In this document: positions 12,375 to 22,989 of the stretch, in pieces
Numbering within the stretch: the stretch's first letter is position 1
Layout of the letters: every line of letters begins with the position of its first letter
NCBI RefSeq assembly: GCF_963576675.1
Contig: NC_088917.1
Span: 79,408,610 to 79,472,609, forward strand
Origin: Euphorbia lathyris
Taxonomy: Eukaryota > Streptophyta > Magnoliopsida > Malpighiales > Euphorbiaceae
Length of the DNA stretch: 64,000 bases
Direction: 5' to 3'
Translations under genes and position numbers: made by a program
Notes under the pieces: model-generated
What the model saw: only the letters and a program-made list of their open reading frames with translations
What the model was told of the DNA's origin: nothing
The model's database searches: none

Positions 12375-13090
12375 TGTTGGGCTTGGCCCAATTAGAATTT
12401 ATAAAATTAGCCCACTCATATGCCTTTAAATTTTCTCAAGCGAAAAACATCCCACATTGCTTTCAAAGCACTTGGTGGAGATGTTTATAAGGAAGGTCCT
12501 CACATGCTTGGGGTGTGCCCCAAGGGGTACCCACTTTTGTGAAAGGGTAAGGACCTATCTCTTTGGTTGACCACCACACATGCGCGCCGTCCGTCCGACC
12601 GAACCGGACCGGGCCGGGCCGGGTTGGTGTGGTGTGAACAATATAATTTTTTATTGAAAAAAAAAAATATTTTTTTTATTATTAAATTTCGGTTTTTATT
12701 TTTTATTTTTTATTAAATTTAATTGCCTCTGATTCAGTCTTTCAGAACGTTATTTATGTCTTCCTGATTTTCCTCCTTCACCTTCTCCATGAAATCAGAG
12801 CTCAACAGCTCTTTTTTCGTGTAGAAATGAGGTGAGACTGACATACAGAAAAAACAATTGAATTCATTATTTCTTCTTTTCGATTACAAAAACTGAGCAA
12901 GTTACAGAGTGTATTACAGAAACGATTTTGGTACGGTGCAATACAAAATCGTAATTAAGAGGGCTGTTTATACTGTTTGCTAATTTCCGGCACGTCCCGC
13001 GAACGTCTTAAAGAAAGCGACATTGTCCGCGACTCTGCCCATTTAATTTTTGTTCGGTCTGTTCCTATTTTCTGAGTTCGTGCAACAACA
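12375..13090 (+). repeat. 3' LTR (716 bp)
   Basis: It begins TGTTGGGCTTGGCCCAATT and ends GTGCAACAACA, followed by the target duplication ACAAC. Compared with the 5' LTR it lacks short segments (for example near 12755 and 12967) and has scattered substitutions. Confidence 0.9.
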
Positions 13091-13095
13091 ACAAC

Positions 13096-13730
13096 TGATC
13101 CATATCGTTCAAACCGATTAAGATATCTGATAAAATATATGAAATCCAACTAAAATACACTTATTAAACAAAGAAAAGCAGAAAAATTAAAAGAAAAAGA
13201 ACCATGAAAGGAGGAAAAAGGTAGACAATGTTCTTTCTTCCTCCTCAAATAGAAAGAAGCAACGTCAAGGAGAAGACAATCTTCATTTTTCCTCCTCTAT
13301 TTAAAGCTTTGAAGGCTAAAATTTTTTTACCCAACCCTAATAGGATGGACTTTAAAAATTTACCGTCAATCGCACGACTAAAATTATTTCGATTGATGAT
13401 TCCTGCTGATTGAGTTCTTATAAGCATGGAAATGGGTTCTTTCTCCTTTGGTAAGTTTTAAAAGCTTTTAGGGCAAGAAGGAACCGAGGAGTTTCAGTAG
13501 GGAGTTTGACGAGGAGGCCATCTGTATTTTTTACAGATACAGTGAGTTGGGTCTTTTACGGTTAAACGGTGAAGTTATTGAATTCAAAGAGTCTTCTTTT
13601 TGAGGTAGAAGTGAGGGCTGATAAGAGTTACAGCTCCAAACGATTTGTTTTTCTTGCTTTCAAGTCTAGAACCGTGAGGTAAACTTTTTTTTTTAAGAGA
13701 GTTCTCTTAAATTTTTTTATTTTTATTTAT
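13096..13730. other. intergenic DNA, no gene seen
   Basis: Short open frames on both strands around 13228-13427 overlap each other and show no motif. I see no supported gene, RNA or complete repeat here. Confidence 0.45.
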
Positions 13731-13734
13731 TAAT

Positions 13735-13913
13735 GGTTAGAAACCAAAATAAAAGATTAACCGGTCGAAATAATTGGTTAACCGATTAGTGGTTAACCGA
13801 ATTTAATAGACTAATATATGGTTAGTGTTTTTAAAAAACCGATTAAATGGTTAACCAACCGAAATATCCTTAATGGACTGGTTAACCGACCATGTGCACC
13901 CCTAATAAGAGTT
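13735..13913. repeat. remnant of a hAT-like MITE
   Basis: The block is dense in gattaaccgg/ccggttaatc motifs and ends gtgcacccct, which resembles the terminal CAGGGGTGCAC of many plant hAT-like MITEs. Only one end is clear and no target duplication was found. Confidence 0.4.
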
Positions 13914-13959
13914 TCCATGCGTTTGTCTATTTCATAAACTAAACAAATGGGGGGTAATT

Positions 13960-14110
13960 GTTACAGCCTTATGTTAATCTGGGCCAATTTCGTGATTAAT
14001 TAACTCAAGTTGTCCGATTTGTATAATTTTGTGAAATTTGGACCAATTAGATAATTTTACCAAAATTATTTCTGGAAGTTGTAATTATTTGATTAATTAC
14101 TCTTCCCCTC
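13960..14110. repeat. AT-rich repeat also present near 61.66-61.83 kb
   Basis: Phrases such as gccaattt...ataattaattaactc and the ttaccaattat...tgattaattac pattern recur in the LTR-like sequence at about 61,660-61,830. Both are probably fragments of the same LTR family. No coding is seen. Confidence 0.35.
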
Positions 14111-14218
14111 AATGTTTATGTAACTTGTAAATGTCGTGCTGATTTGGTAATTTACCAACTGATTTGGCTGAAACTTGCGATTGGACAATTAAATGTAAGA
14201 AGTACGTGGTGATGGTCA

Positions 14219-14399
14219 GAGGGCGAGCCTTGGTGGAACGGTAAACGTTGTTGTCGTGTGACCGAGAGGTCACGGGTTTGAGTCTTAGAAGCGTCCTCTT
14301 GCCAAATAAATTGGCAGGTGAGTCCACCCTTATAGTGGGACCCCTCCCCAAATCCTCACTTAGCGGGAACGCGTAGTGCACCGCACTGCTTTTTTTTTT
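14219..14399 (+). mobile_element. tRNA-derived SINE (Au-SINE-like), copy 1
   Basis: The 181-bp element starts gagggcgagccttggtgg and ends in a T-run. It has tRNA-like internal promoter boxes: an A box around tggtggaacggta and a B box around gtcacgggtttgagtc. It is flanked by a perfect 18-bp target duplication, AGTACGTGGTGATGGTCA (14201-14218 and 14400-14417), the mark of target-primed insertion. It resembles the widespread plant Au SINE from memory. The copy at 36,296 is closely related and in the same orientation. It is not a functional tRNA gene. Confidence 0.88.
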
Positions 14400-14629
14400 A
14401 GTACGTGGTGATGGTCATAGTGGGAGATTAATACGAGGTAGTCAATGTATGGATAGAATCTTAATAGTATAAGAGGAGGAATTAGCACCGGAAAAGACAC
14501 AAAAATATACACAAAATCAGACTCAAGAATGAGATTTTTTACCTTCTGCCCCCCTGGATAACATTTGGATTATCATAAAAAGGTTTTCATGAATAATGGG
14601 TTAGTCACTTGAGTTAGGGTTAAATAATT

Positions 14630-15132
14630 GGCTTAATAGGCACCCAACCCCCTGAACTTGTAATTTTTTTTCACCTGGCCCCTCAACTTAGGGGACTCTC
14701 AACTCTCCAAAAACATCACATACAGCCCCTTACATTCCTATGTTCGGTCAAAATATTGACCTGTGTAGAAAACGTGCTTGACTGTTGACCACACCAATGC
14801 CACGTGTCATTTTTTATTAAATTTTTCCATTGAGACCCCTACTCGGCGAGCAAGCCCAATTGTGCTCGGTGATCAACTACCAGAGATGGATTTCGATCAG
14901 AATTCTTATGCCAGAATGGAAAATTTTAATAAAAAAAATGACACGTGACATTGGTGTGGTCAATAGTCAAGCGCGTTTTCTACATGGGTCAATATTTTGT
15001 CCGAACATAGGGGTGTAAGGGGCTGTATGTGATGTTTTTAGAGAGTTGAGGGAGTTGAGAGGTTGTCCCCTTAGTTGAGGGGGTCAGGTGAAAAAAAGTT
15101 ATAAATTTAGGGGGCTTGGTGCCTATTAAGCC
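14630..15132. mobile_element. Mutator-type MITE with about 190-bp TIRs
   Basis: The left end ggcttaataggcaccc mirrors the right end ggtgcctattaagcc. Inverted similarity continues inward for about 190 bp, including tgacacgtggcatt-like and caggtgaaaaaa blocks. The flanks TAAATAATT (14621-14629) and TAAATACTT (15133-15141) form a 9-bp duplication with one mismatch. The element is 503 bp and non-coding. Confidence 0.82.
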
Positions 15133-15141
15133 TAAATACTT

Positions 15142-16393
15142 GAATGAGTCACACATGTTATTTAATCACTGATAGACAAAAGATAGGATTAATACAAATT
15201 AGTATTAGTTAGTAATGTTGTTAATAACCTAACTATCTAGGAATTATACTCGTATATGATTGAGTTCAAGAATCCACATAATTAAAGTGGTGCGTAGTCA
15301 CTTAAGGTGAAACCTACTAAAATGAGATTCTAGCTCACTAGAAGATTTCTGAAATCCTCTGAATTCATGTTGGTTTTATTAAAATAGTAGGAGCATTTTT
15401 ACATTAAAGTCCTAAACACTAAACTGTAAAATGAATCAAATAAATCAACACGTATCTCTTTTAACATCTCAAGTCGTAATAAAGATTTATAATAATTAAG
15501 CAGGAACCACACTTTATAGGATATGATGCATTCCATGATGGACACTTCAATAACTAAAGCAACTAAATTCAAAGATTCACGAGCATCTTCAATAGTCCCC
15601 AAAGTTCACAGCTTATGTGCCTAATATATGATTATATCGTAATTTTCTGCTAATTCAATGATAAACGTACATTATAATTGTTATGCACAATGTGAATGGA
15701 AATTTAGTGAAGAGCCATCGTTTTAGATCCAAAAATCTATATCTATGTACAACATGGTTGATTAAACCTTTAAAATTTGTTCGATATATCATATTTACTA
15801 AAAAAATAATAAATATGACATTCATAACACTTCACAAAAGTAGTGCACTTCAAATTTCTTTAATTAAAATTAAACAAGAAAATGGGAAAAACTTATCATG
15901 TTTGTCCTAATCAATATCGGATCAATGCATGCAACATCATTACTAGAAATCTACATGGAAGCCTATATTGGATAGTTCCCATTCAACATAGAGTCTTCTC
16001 GAACAGTTTTCTTCCTATCAAAAAACAAAAATTCAAATATATCAACTCAATGTTGTTCAATTAGAACCCTAAATGGTTGGAAATAAAGAAAAAAATAATA
16101 AAAATTTATCAAAAAATTATTGCGGCGTGGACGGGCTACTTCCTTGAAAGCGATTTGTCCAATAGGTGAGGAGAGATATAATGAACGTTTATAGAGAGAA
16201 ATCTCCGAAAATAATGATTTGGAAACTATAAAATTTGATTTCATAATAAATGTGGTCCTAAACAACTTTAATTTTTGGAATTTTCCACTTTGAAGTCGTT
16301 AACCATTATTTTTATAATGTCAAACTAAATAATCATCATTTTTAATAAAACGAAAACCTTAGTTCTACATGTACCAAGTTGATAAAAAAAAAA
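15142..16393. other. intergenic DNA with a MITE fragment at about 16,170-16,330
   Basis: No gene is supported. The part from about 16,180 (tagagagaaatctccgaaaataatgatt) to 16,310 resembles the inner region of the Mutator-type MITE family at 4.3 and 25.6 kb and is probably a relic. The rest is unremarkable AT-rich DNA. Confidence 0.45.
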
Positions 16394-16917
16394 GGCTTCA
16401 TACATCATTTGCCTCGTGAACTTGTTTATAAAGTTTGATTGGCCCCCTGAACTTTCAAAGTGTCCCAATAGCTCCCTCAACTTGGATAAAAGGTTCAGTT
16501 AGCCCCCTAAACTTGTATAAAATGTAATCAATTGGTCACTTGGTTGCAAAAAAAAAAAAGTAAGTTAAATACGGAAGATGTATTGCAGACCACTTAAAAT
16601 GTTATTACATAATTCAAAGAATAAATTAAAATGGTAGTTCTTACTCGCTCAACTATAAAACTTGTCTTCTAGAAGATCTTTAATATTACCGACCTTGGTC
16701 GTTTTACTTTTTTTTAAGATGCAAGCAATACATCTTCCGCACTGAACTTAATTTTTTTGCAACCAAGTGATCAGTTGATTACATTTTTCGTAAAATTCAA
16801 GTGTCTAACTAAACATTTTATACAAGTTGAAAAAATTATCGAGACACTTTAAAAGTTCAGAGGGCCAATTAATTTTTTTGTGGGGACAAATTCACATGCC
16901 AAATAATATATTAAACC
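16394..16917. mobile_element. degenerate long-TIR MITE upstream of terpene synthase
   Basis: The left part (ggcttcatacatcatttgcc...) and right part (...ggcatgtgaa... read on the minus strand from 16,917) are inverted relatives over more than 150 bp. They share caaccaagtgatcagttgattacat and its complement, and atacatcttccg and its complement. Target duplication is not clear because of the A-rich flank. Its right end lies about 190 bp before the terpene synthase ATG, so it forms part of the upstream region of that gene. Confidence 0.65.
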
Positions 16918-17022
16918 AAAAGTGAAAGGACAATCACATTTTTTTTTCCTTTACCGTGCATCCCCTCGTGAAGCATGTGCTGATTTTATTTACATTACTC
17001 GACAAAACTGAGGTTGAAGTCT

Positions 17023-17032
17023 CTCTATAAAT
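17023..17032 (+). promoter_or_regulatory. probable TATA box of the terpene synthase gene
   Basis: The motif ctctataaat lies about 80 bp before the ATG at 17,111, a normal distance for a plant core promoter with a short 5' UTR. No experimental support is available. Confidence 0.5.
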
Positions 17033-17221
17033 TGCATCATAGATTACCCAATAAATTGCATTATCATTCTCAAAAACTAGAATAAAACATTAAAGCCAGA
17101 GCAATAAAAAATGGCAGTTCAGACACCAACAAAACCAGAAGACGTTCTTCGTGGTTGCTTGAAAAACCGTCCAGAGAGTGTTTGGGGTCAAAGTTTTGCT
17201 TCTCTTGCTCCACTCCATTCG

Positions 17222-17243
17222 GTATATATCTATGCTTTGCCCC

Positions 17244-17274
<31 letters not shown>

Positions 17275-18562
17275 TGTATTTACAGTATAAGTAAATTGAG
17301 GTGCTGGAATTGTCATTTTGAACAAATTGCAAAGATTGTTTTAAATATATTGGGATGAGAAAAGGATGGTTTTAAAAGTTTGAGGATCATTTGTTGTTTA
17401 AATGAAAATTGGAAGGTTTGAGTATATATTATGCCCCTCTCTCTGTTTATATATAGGTAAATACGTTTTGATCATACGAATCTTAATGATCATGTAAAAT
17501 TTGGTCATTCACTATTAGATCTACACTTATAAGAATCATAAGGTGGAGTTTCAGATGATCCTAAACTTAGATTTAACCCTATATTTTAACTTCCATGATG
17601 TTTAGTGGTCGTATTATATAATAATATAATGCTTAATTCTTAATTTTTGTTTTATAATTATTAAGTTTCCTATAGAAAGATTAAACTGTTGAATATTTCA
17701 AATATTTGAAGGACTGAAGTGTTGAATAGAATAAAAGTTAATGACTAACCAATATATTGTTAAAATACGAGTATTAAATAGTGTGTTGGTCAAAATTTAC
17801 GATATACTTAAATTATATATATATATATACATATACATTCAGCCCCATGCTTAACAGATGAGACACAAATTTAGCATCTACATTACAAAACAATTCAATT
17901 TTAAGCTTAATGATATCGAACAATGTAATTTCAAGCATTATTGATAAAATGTAATTTTTTTTCACATGCAATTTGATGTTTCTGACCACCTTCTACCCTT
18001 CAATATTGTGCTCACCAATAAAGTTTAAAATTGTACAATTTTTGTTAATGAAAAAAAAAATAAACTTATACCAATTGAGTTCGACTTGAATGGTTAAGGA
18101 TTTCAAATTGCTTAAACTAGATTTAAAGTTCGAATCTCAGCGTACGCAGAAAGCTTTAATTGAAAGAGATCCACCCAAATCAACTTTCTTTCAATAGCTA
18201 TAACATTAATTATTATACGATGCTAAATTATATTTTATAGGATAAATTATAAAAATAAATATATATTTGTAAAATTGACTTTTTGGTATAAACCATTGTA
18301 GAACGGGTATGATGTAAATAATTTTACTAACATCACCAAAATTTTAAAAACAATTCTAACAAGAAAATAAACTAATAAAATGATTCAAATAAGCCTTGTT
18401 TACTGAAAGTGTTAACCAAAAATTATATCCTTGTAAATGGAAGAAATGTGAGACCTCTATTTGTTAACATCTTTAGAAACCGTGACACCATAAGATTTAT
18501 TTTTTTTACTTACTCGTACTTTATATTATGTCTGACATATATTTTGTATGTTATTTGCATAG
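17222..18562 (+). other. intron 1 of terpene synthase (1341 bp)
   Basis: The donor is gtatat after tcg and the acceptor is ttgcatag before gaattggaa. It is unusually long for TPS-a intron 1. It contains (AT)n runs (17,240-17,275 and 17,815-17,830). A short tRNA-box-like phrase (gttcgaatctcagc, about 18,128) might be a SINE scrap. Confidence 0.7.
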
Positions 18563-19362
18563 GAATTGGAATCACACGCCAAAGATGTGGAAACACTGAA
18601 AGTAAAAGTGAAAAATATGCTACTTCATTCTACAAATGAGTTAAGAGACAATATTCAGTTAATTAATTTATTATGTCGCCTTGGTGTATCCTATCATTTC
18701 GAGGTCGAAATCAATGAACAACTCAATCATATTTTTACTATGCTTCCTAAACTCTTGGAAGATAATGACTATGACCTCTGTATTCTAGCAAATTTATTTC
18801 GAGTCTTGAGACAATATGGATACAAAATGACATGCGGTTAGTACTTATCTCTTATAAATATTTGCATGCACACGCTGATATTTATATATTATCTGATATT
18901 TATATATCATCTCAGACTTCTCACATACATATTGATACTTATGAAAGCAATAAATTTTGACATATAATTATGAACGTTTGAAAAATCAGATGTGTTTAAG
19001 AAGTTTAAAGATGTGAATGGAGATTTCAAGGAGGACATCACTAATGATGTCAATGGTATCATTTGCTTGTACGAAGCATGTCTTCTTGCTATTCCTGGAG
19101 AAGATATATTAGATGAAGCCCTTGCTTTCACAAGGAAACATCTAGAAACTTTAGCTGAAAACTCAAGCCCTCATCTTCAGAAACATATAAGGAACAGTTT
19201 GATGTACCCATCTCACCGCACCATTGAAAGACTTGATGTTTTACATTATATATCCTTTTACGAGGAAGATGAATTTGCGGATGAAACTCTTCTCAAATTC
19301 GCCAAGTTGGATTACAATGGACTCCAATTACTCTATAGAAAAGAGTTAGCTTTACTTTCGAG

Positions 19363-19526
19363 GTAAGTAACTATCAGAATTTGATCCCACCACTAAACAT
19401 ATCAACTCATTGTTATTATTTATATTTACGTATCTAATATATTACTTAATTATCAATATAAAAATATTAGGATACTATTTAATTTGTCTTGAATATTATT
19501 ATATATATGATAATAGTAATTAGTAT

Positions 19527-19575
<49 letters not shown>

Positions 19576-19670
19576 TTTAATCATTTTTAATATAATGTAA
19601 TTTTTAATTTATAGTATATGTAAATTAATATAGTTATACTAATTGTAATAATATGCTACATTTTTCTCAA

Positions 19671-19701
<31 letters not shown>

Positions 19702-19734
19702 TGCAACATGCATCACTCTCTCAACTCTAAACTG

Positions 19735-19786
<52 letters not shown>

Positions 19787-20359
19787 ATACAATAATGTAT
19801 TACCGTTATATATAGTCATATAGTAATCTTAAATCTTATATATATCAATTAATGTAACAAAGTTCTAAACCCTAAATCTTATATACTAATCTTAAATCAT
19901 AAACCTCAAACTAATTATAATAATATACTATATATTAGGTTGAATATATATATTAGGGCTTCCTGAACTTGGTTTAAAAAACCAATTGATCTTTTGAACT
20001 TTAATCTCTAATATACTATATAGTAGGTTGATCTTTTGATCCTTAATCTCTAAACTTTGTTAAATGACATGATTAACCCCTTAGTATTATGTACCTAGAT
20101 GAAAGCTGATTTGAATTTTATTACTTTATGTAAAGTTCAGAGGTGCAATAGGTAACTTTAAGGAAGTTTAATAGGCGAATATGTCACTTTAAGTTTAGGG
20201 AGGTCAATAGGCCACTAAATAAGTTGACGAGGGTTAACGAGGAGTTCAATCAGTTTCCTCGACCTAAGTACAGGTGCTCCTCAAATATTAAGAGTATATT
20301 TCTGTTCATACTCTCAAAGTACTTAAGATAAAAAAAAATATCCGTATTTTATTTTGTAG
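19363..20359 (+). other. intron 3 of terpene synthase with microsatellites and a MITE-like repeat
   Basis: The donor is gtaagt and the acceptor is ttttgtag. It carries two long (TA)n tracts (about 19,530-19,572 and 19,735-19,783) and an (AAT)n tract (about 19,670-19,700). From about 19,955 to 20,278 there is a degenerate inverted-repeat element (cttcctgaacttgg on the left; cacctgtacttaggtcgagg read from the right). Confidence 0.65.
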
Positions 20360-21155
20360 GTGGTGGAACAATTTAAATGTTGTGGAAAACCTTCCTTATG
20401 CAAGAGATAGACTTGTAGAGTCATATATATGGGCACTCGGATCCATTTTCGAGCCACAATACAGTATTTCTCGGATTCTTATATCCAAGTTTGTGGCAGT
20501 GATAACACTGATGGACGATACATATGATTCATATGGTACCATTGATGAACTTCGATTCCTCACAGGTGCATTGCAAAGGTAATTTATAAATAGATAGGTA
20601 TATAGATTGAGTCACTCTCTACTAGATTATGATACATAATTTACATATTTTTTTTTACAAAATCCAGGTCCACTATAGATGCTGTTGATGAACTACCAGT
20701 GTCTATGAAATTTATTTACAGGGCTATCTTTGAATTAACAGAGAATGACGACACTCAAGGATGCTCTTGTAAAATAACTTTTGCAAAGGAAATGGTATAT
20801 ATTTATAAGTTAAATATTGAAGTAATTTCTTTTTATAAAAAGTGTCACTTGTCACCATATATATATATGATAGTTGTAACTTATTAAGTTATATATTAAT
20901 AACTAGATGGCAGAGCTGGCGATAGCCTACAATATAGAGGCAATTTGGCAAAAAGAAAGGAAAGCACCATCATTCGACGAGTATATGAAAAATGAAAAAG
21001 TGACTAGCACTTACGACATTCTTACATCCGCATTCATTCTTGGAGTAGAAAATATGGGTATGAAGGAAATCCTTTGGATACGAAATGATCCTGAAATTGT
21101 TGTTGGTGCCAAATTATATCCTCGTTTCCTAAATGACATTGATGGAGTACGAACG

Positions 21156-22071
21156 GTATGTTGCATAATTAATTTATTAATTTTATAAACTCATACTATT
21201 ATAGTTGATGCAAATTTGATCTAAACATTTAAACTAATAGGTAAGTTCCAACAGTAGTTTTTATCAGGCTCAATGCATTTATAACGTTGTTTGCTTGTCC
21301 AGAAAAATCAATTGCCCTTGTAATTTGGAAATACATTTTTTACCCTCATCATCTTGTTTAAAGTTATCTATTGTCTCTTTAAAGTAACCTATCAAACCCG
21401 CCAACTTGCTTATATTGATATATTATCCTCATGAACTTGCTTAAAGTGTTTTAATTTTCATTTGTCTATGGATTTTAGCGGACCCATAAGCCACTTTAAG
21501 CAGTTCAATGCTAATTAATATGTTTTCAAAGTATATGGAGCTAGGAATGTACTAGACTTTTTTTAGTATTATCTCTGATAGTCCGCGCATGCAAATGGCT
21601 TTTAGGCTTGAAACGTGTATGACACAAGTCCATCTTAACTAGCATATGTTGAAATTTTCTTAACAAATGGAGTTGCTAAGATTTAAATCCCGCTCTCTTA
21701 GTGTAAGAGGATATGATACCGTGTTAAAAAAAACAATTTAATCCAAACATTTAAGTTGATATGCAAGGTATAAGAAACACGTAAATTCCTTTTAGACTTA
21801 AAGTGTGAACAACACAATGTTATCTTAACATGTGTTGATATTCTATGAATTAAATGATATCAGGATTTGAACAGTCGGTCATTTGGTTTAAGATGGCTCG
21901 ATACCATTATCAATAAACCATTTTAACCTATAAACTTAAGCTGGTAAGTAAAAGAGAATATATTTTATTATTATGTTAAACATATGCATACATATTTCAA
22001 TTAAAAGAGAAGTGGTGATTTAAATTTTGTTATATTTTTGTAAATTAAGATAAAAAAAATTATATGTGAAG
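21156..22071 (+). other. intron 6 of terpene synthase with internal duplicated repeat
   Basis: The donor is gtatgt and the acceptor is gtgaag before gatgagacg. Two diverged copies of a roughly 130-bp sequence lie at about 21,598-21,735 and 21,788-21,912 (tttaggcttgaaacgtgtatgacac and tttagacttaaagtgtgaacaacac). A MITE-like piece lies around 21,330-21,510. Confidence 0.6.
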
Positions 22072-22574
22072 GATGAGACGAAGAGAGGAGACTTTCCAAA
22101 AGCTTTTGATTGCTATATGATACAATATGGGGTGTCACAATATGAGGCGGTTGAAGCTATCCTAAAAATACTTGAAAATAAGTGGAAGGGAATGAATGAA
22201 GACTTGCTGAAGCCAACTACCTACCGTCCCCAGGATATTGCTCAAGTACACTGTCAACTATGCTCGCATTAGCATTTTTTTATACCAAGGCACCGATTGG
22301 TTTACCTATGGACATAACATAAAACAACTTATCACATCATTGTTGATTAATCCACTTCCAATATAATCAATATTGTTTTTTCAATTGGTTAAGTTTGAAG
22401 TTCTTGAAAATAATAGGTTTCCAAGTGAAACATTGTTATTGTGGTAGAGTTTTGGATTTGTGAGGGAATTTTATTCTCTAACTTTCACATGATTCATCCA
22501 ATTGTATTTCATACTTTGGAGTTTCAATCATTTTATATTGTTTTTATAATGAGTGTAAGGGTGAAGTATGCATC

Positions 22575-22580
22575 AATAAA
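22575..22580 (+). promoter_or_regulatory. possible polyadenylation signal AATAAA
   Basis: AATAAA about 210 bp after the ancestral stop codon of the terpene synthase and 80 bp before the next retrotransposon. It is plausible for the 3' end of the transcript, but the motif is common in AT-rich DNA. Confidence 0.3.
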
Positions 22581-22659
22581 TGTCGGGTGGGGGCAATTGC
22601 CACCACTATCTCTCAACTTTTTATATTAGGTTAATATACAAATTTTTCCTTGTATTTCC

Positions 22660-22943
22660 TGTTAGAAATAATAAATTTATTAATAGTCTTTATGTTGATT
22701 GTTATTAAGTTACTTTAGAATAACTTATGAGAAGTTATATGATGTTAAGTTATACTCTTAACTAGTCATTAAGAGTTATTAAGAGTTATTTATTAGGTTT
22801 GTAATAATTACATTTTGATGTACTATAAATAGTTATCTTGTATAAGCTAAAAGTGAAGAAGCACAAGTTAAAGAGAAATAAAATTAAGAAAAGCTTCCTC
22901 CTATATTTCTTTCACTTCTTCTATTCTTCTTTTCTCTCCAACA
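22660..22943 (+). repeat. 5' LTR of gene-carrying retrotransposon (284 bp)
   Basis: It starts TGTTAGAAATAATAAA and ends TCTCTCCAACA. It contains a TATA-like actataaatag (about 22,822). It is followed at once by the tRNA primer site. Confidence 0.9.
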
Positions 22944-22946
22944 AAG

Positions 22947-22960
22947 TGGTATTAGAGCCA
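22947..22960 (+). other. primer binding site, tRNA-iMet type
   Basis: TGGTATTAGAGCCA differs by one base from the common plant retrotransposon site TGGTATCAGAGCCA. It sits 3 bp after the LTR. Confidence 0.85.
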
Positions 22961-22989
22961 GATAAAAATTCTCCTGAAAATTGAGAATA

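Larger units (their letters stand above)
7172..13090 (+). mobile_element. complete but decayed Ty1/copia element with 5-bp TSD
   Basis: Two LTRs (7172-7914 and 12375-13090) enclose a gag-pol in copia order. The element is flanked by ACAAC at 7167-7171 and 13091-13095, a perfect 5-bp target duplication, so both ends are original. A polypurine tract (agtggggga, about 12365-12373) precedes the 3' LTR. No tRNA-iMet type primer site is seen after the 5' LTR, and gag begins only about 26 bp downstream. This suggests a small deletion there or an unusual primer. The coding region has at least three premature stops and two frameshifts. Confidence 0.93.
17111..22366 (+). pseudogene. TPS-a sesquiterpene-synthase-like gene, 7 exons, last exon frameshifted
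   Basis: The family ionises farnesyl diphosphate to sesquiterpenes in the cytosol; no transit peptide is seen. Exons by splice sites: 17111-17221, 18563-18836, 18990-19362, 20360-20578, 20668-20794, 20907-21155, 22072-22366. The 219- and 249-nt exons and the seven-exon plan fit TPS-a. The product would be about 547 aa, the family norm. Seen motifs: VWGQSF near the N-terminus, RDR (268-270), DDTYD (305-309), and a weak NSE/DTE site NDIDGVRTDE (444-453). In exon 7 CTAC is tandemly repeated (22217-22224), adding 4 nt. The next frame then carries a normal tail ending LLINPLPI and TAA at 22364-22366, while the shifted frame stops at 22270-22272 after an altered, shortened tail. All earlier exons are open, so the break is recent or a sequencing error. 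If real, catalysis is probably lost. Confidence 0.88.

Noticed and set aside
13228..13427. Two overlapping small frames on opposite strands
   Set aside because: No motif and mutually exclusive; no support for either.
14219..14399. Possible tRNA gene because of A- and B-box motifs
   Set aside because: No cloverleaf-compatible full tRNA, long 3' extension, and perfect target duplications show a SINE.
18409..18639. Open frame overlapping the start of terpene synthase exon 2
   Set aside because: Different frame from the exon, mostly intron sequence, no motif.
19530..19783. Repeat tracts that could be mistaken for a CRISPR-like array
   Set aside because: They are simple (TA)n and (AAT)n microsatellites in a plant intron.
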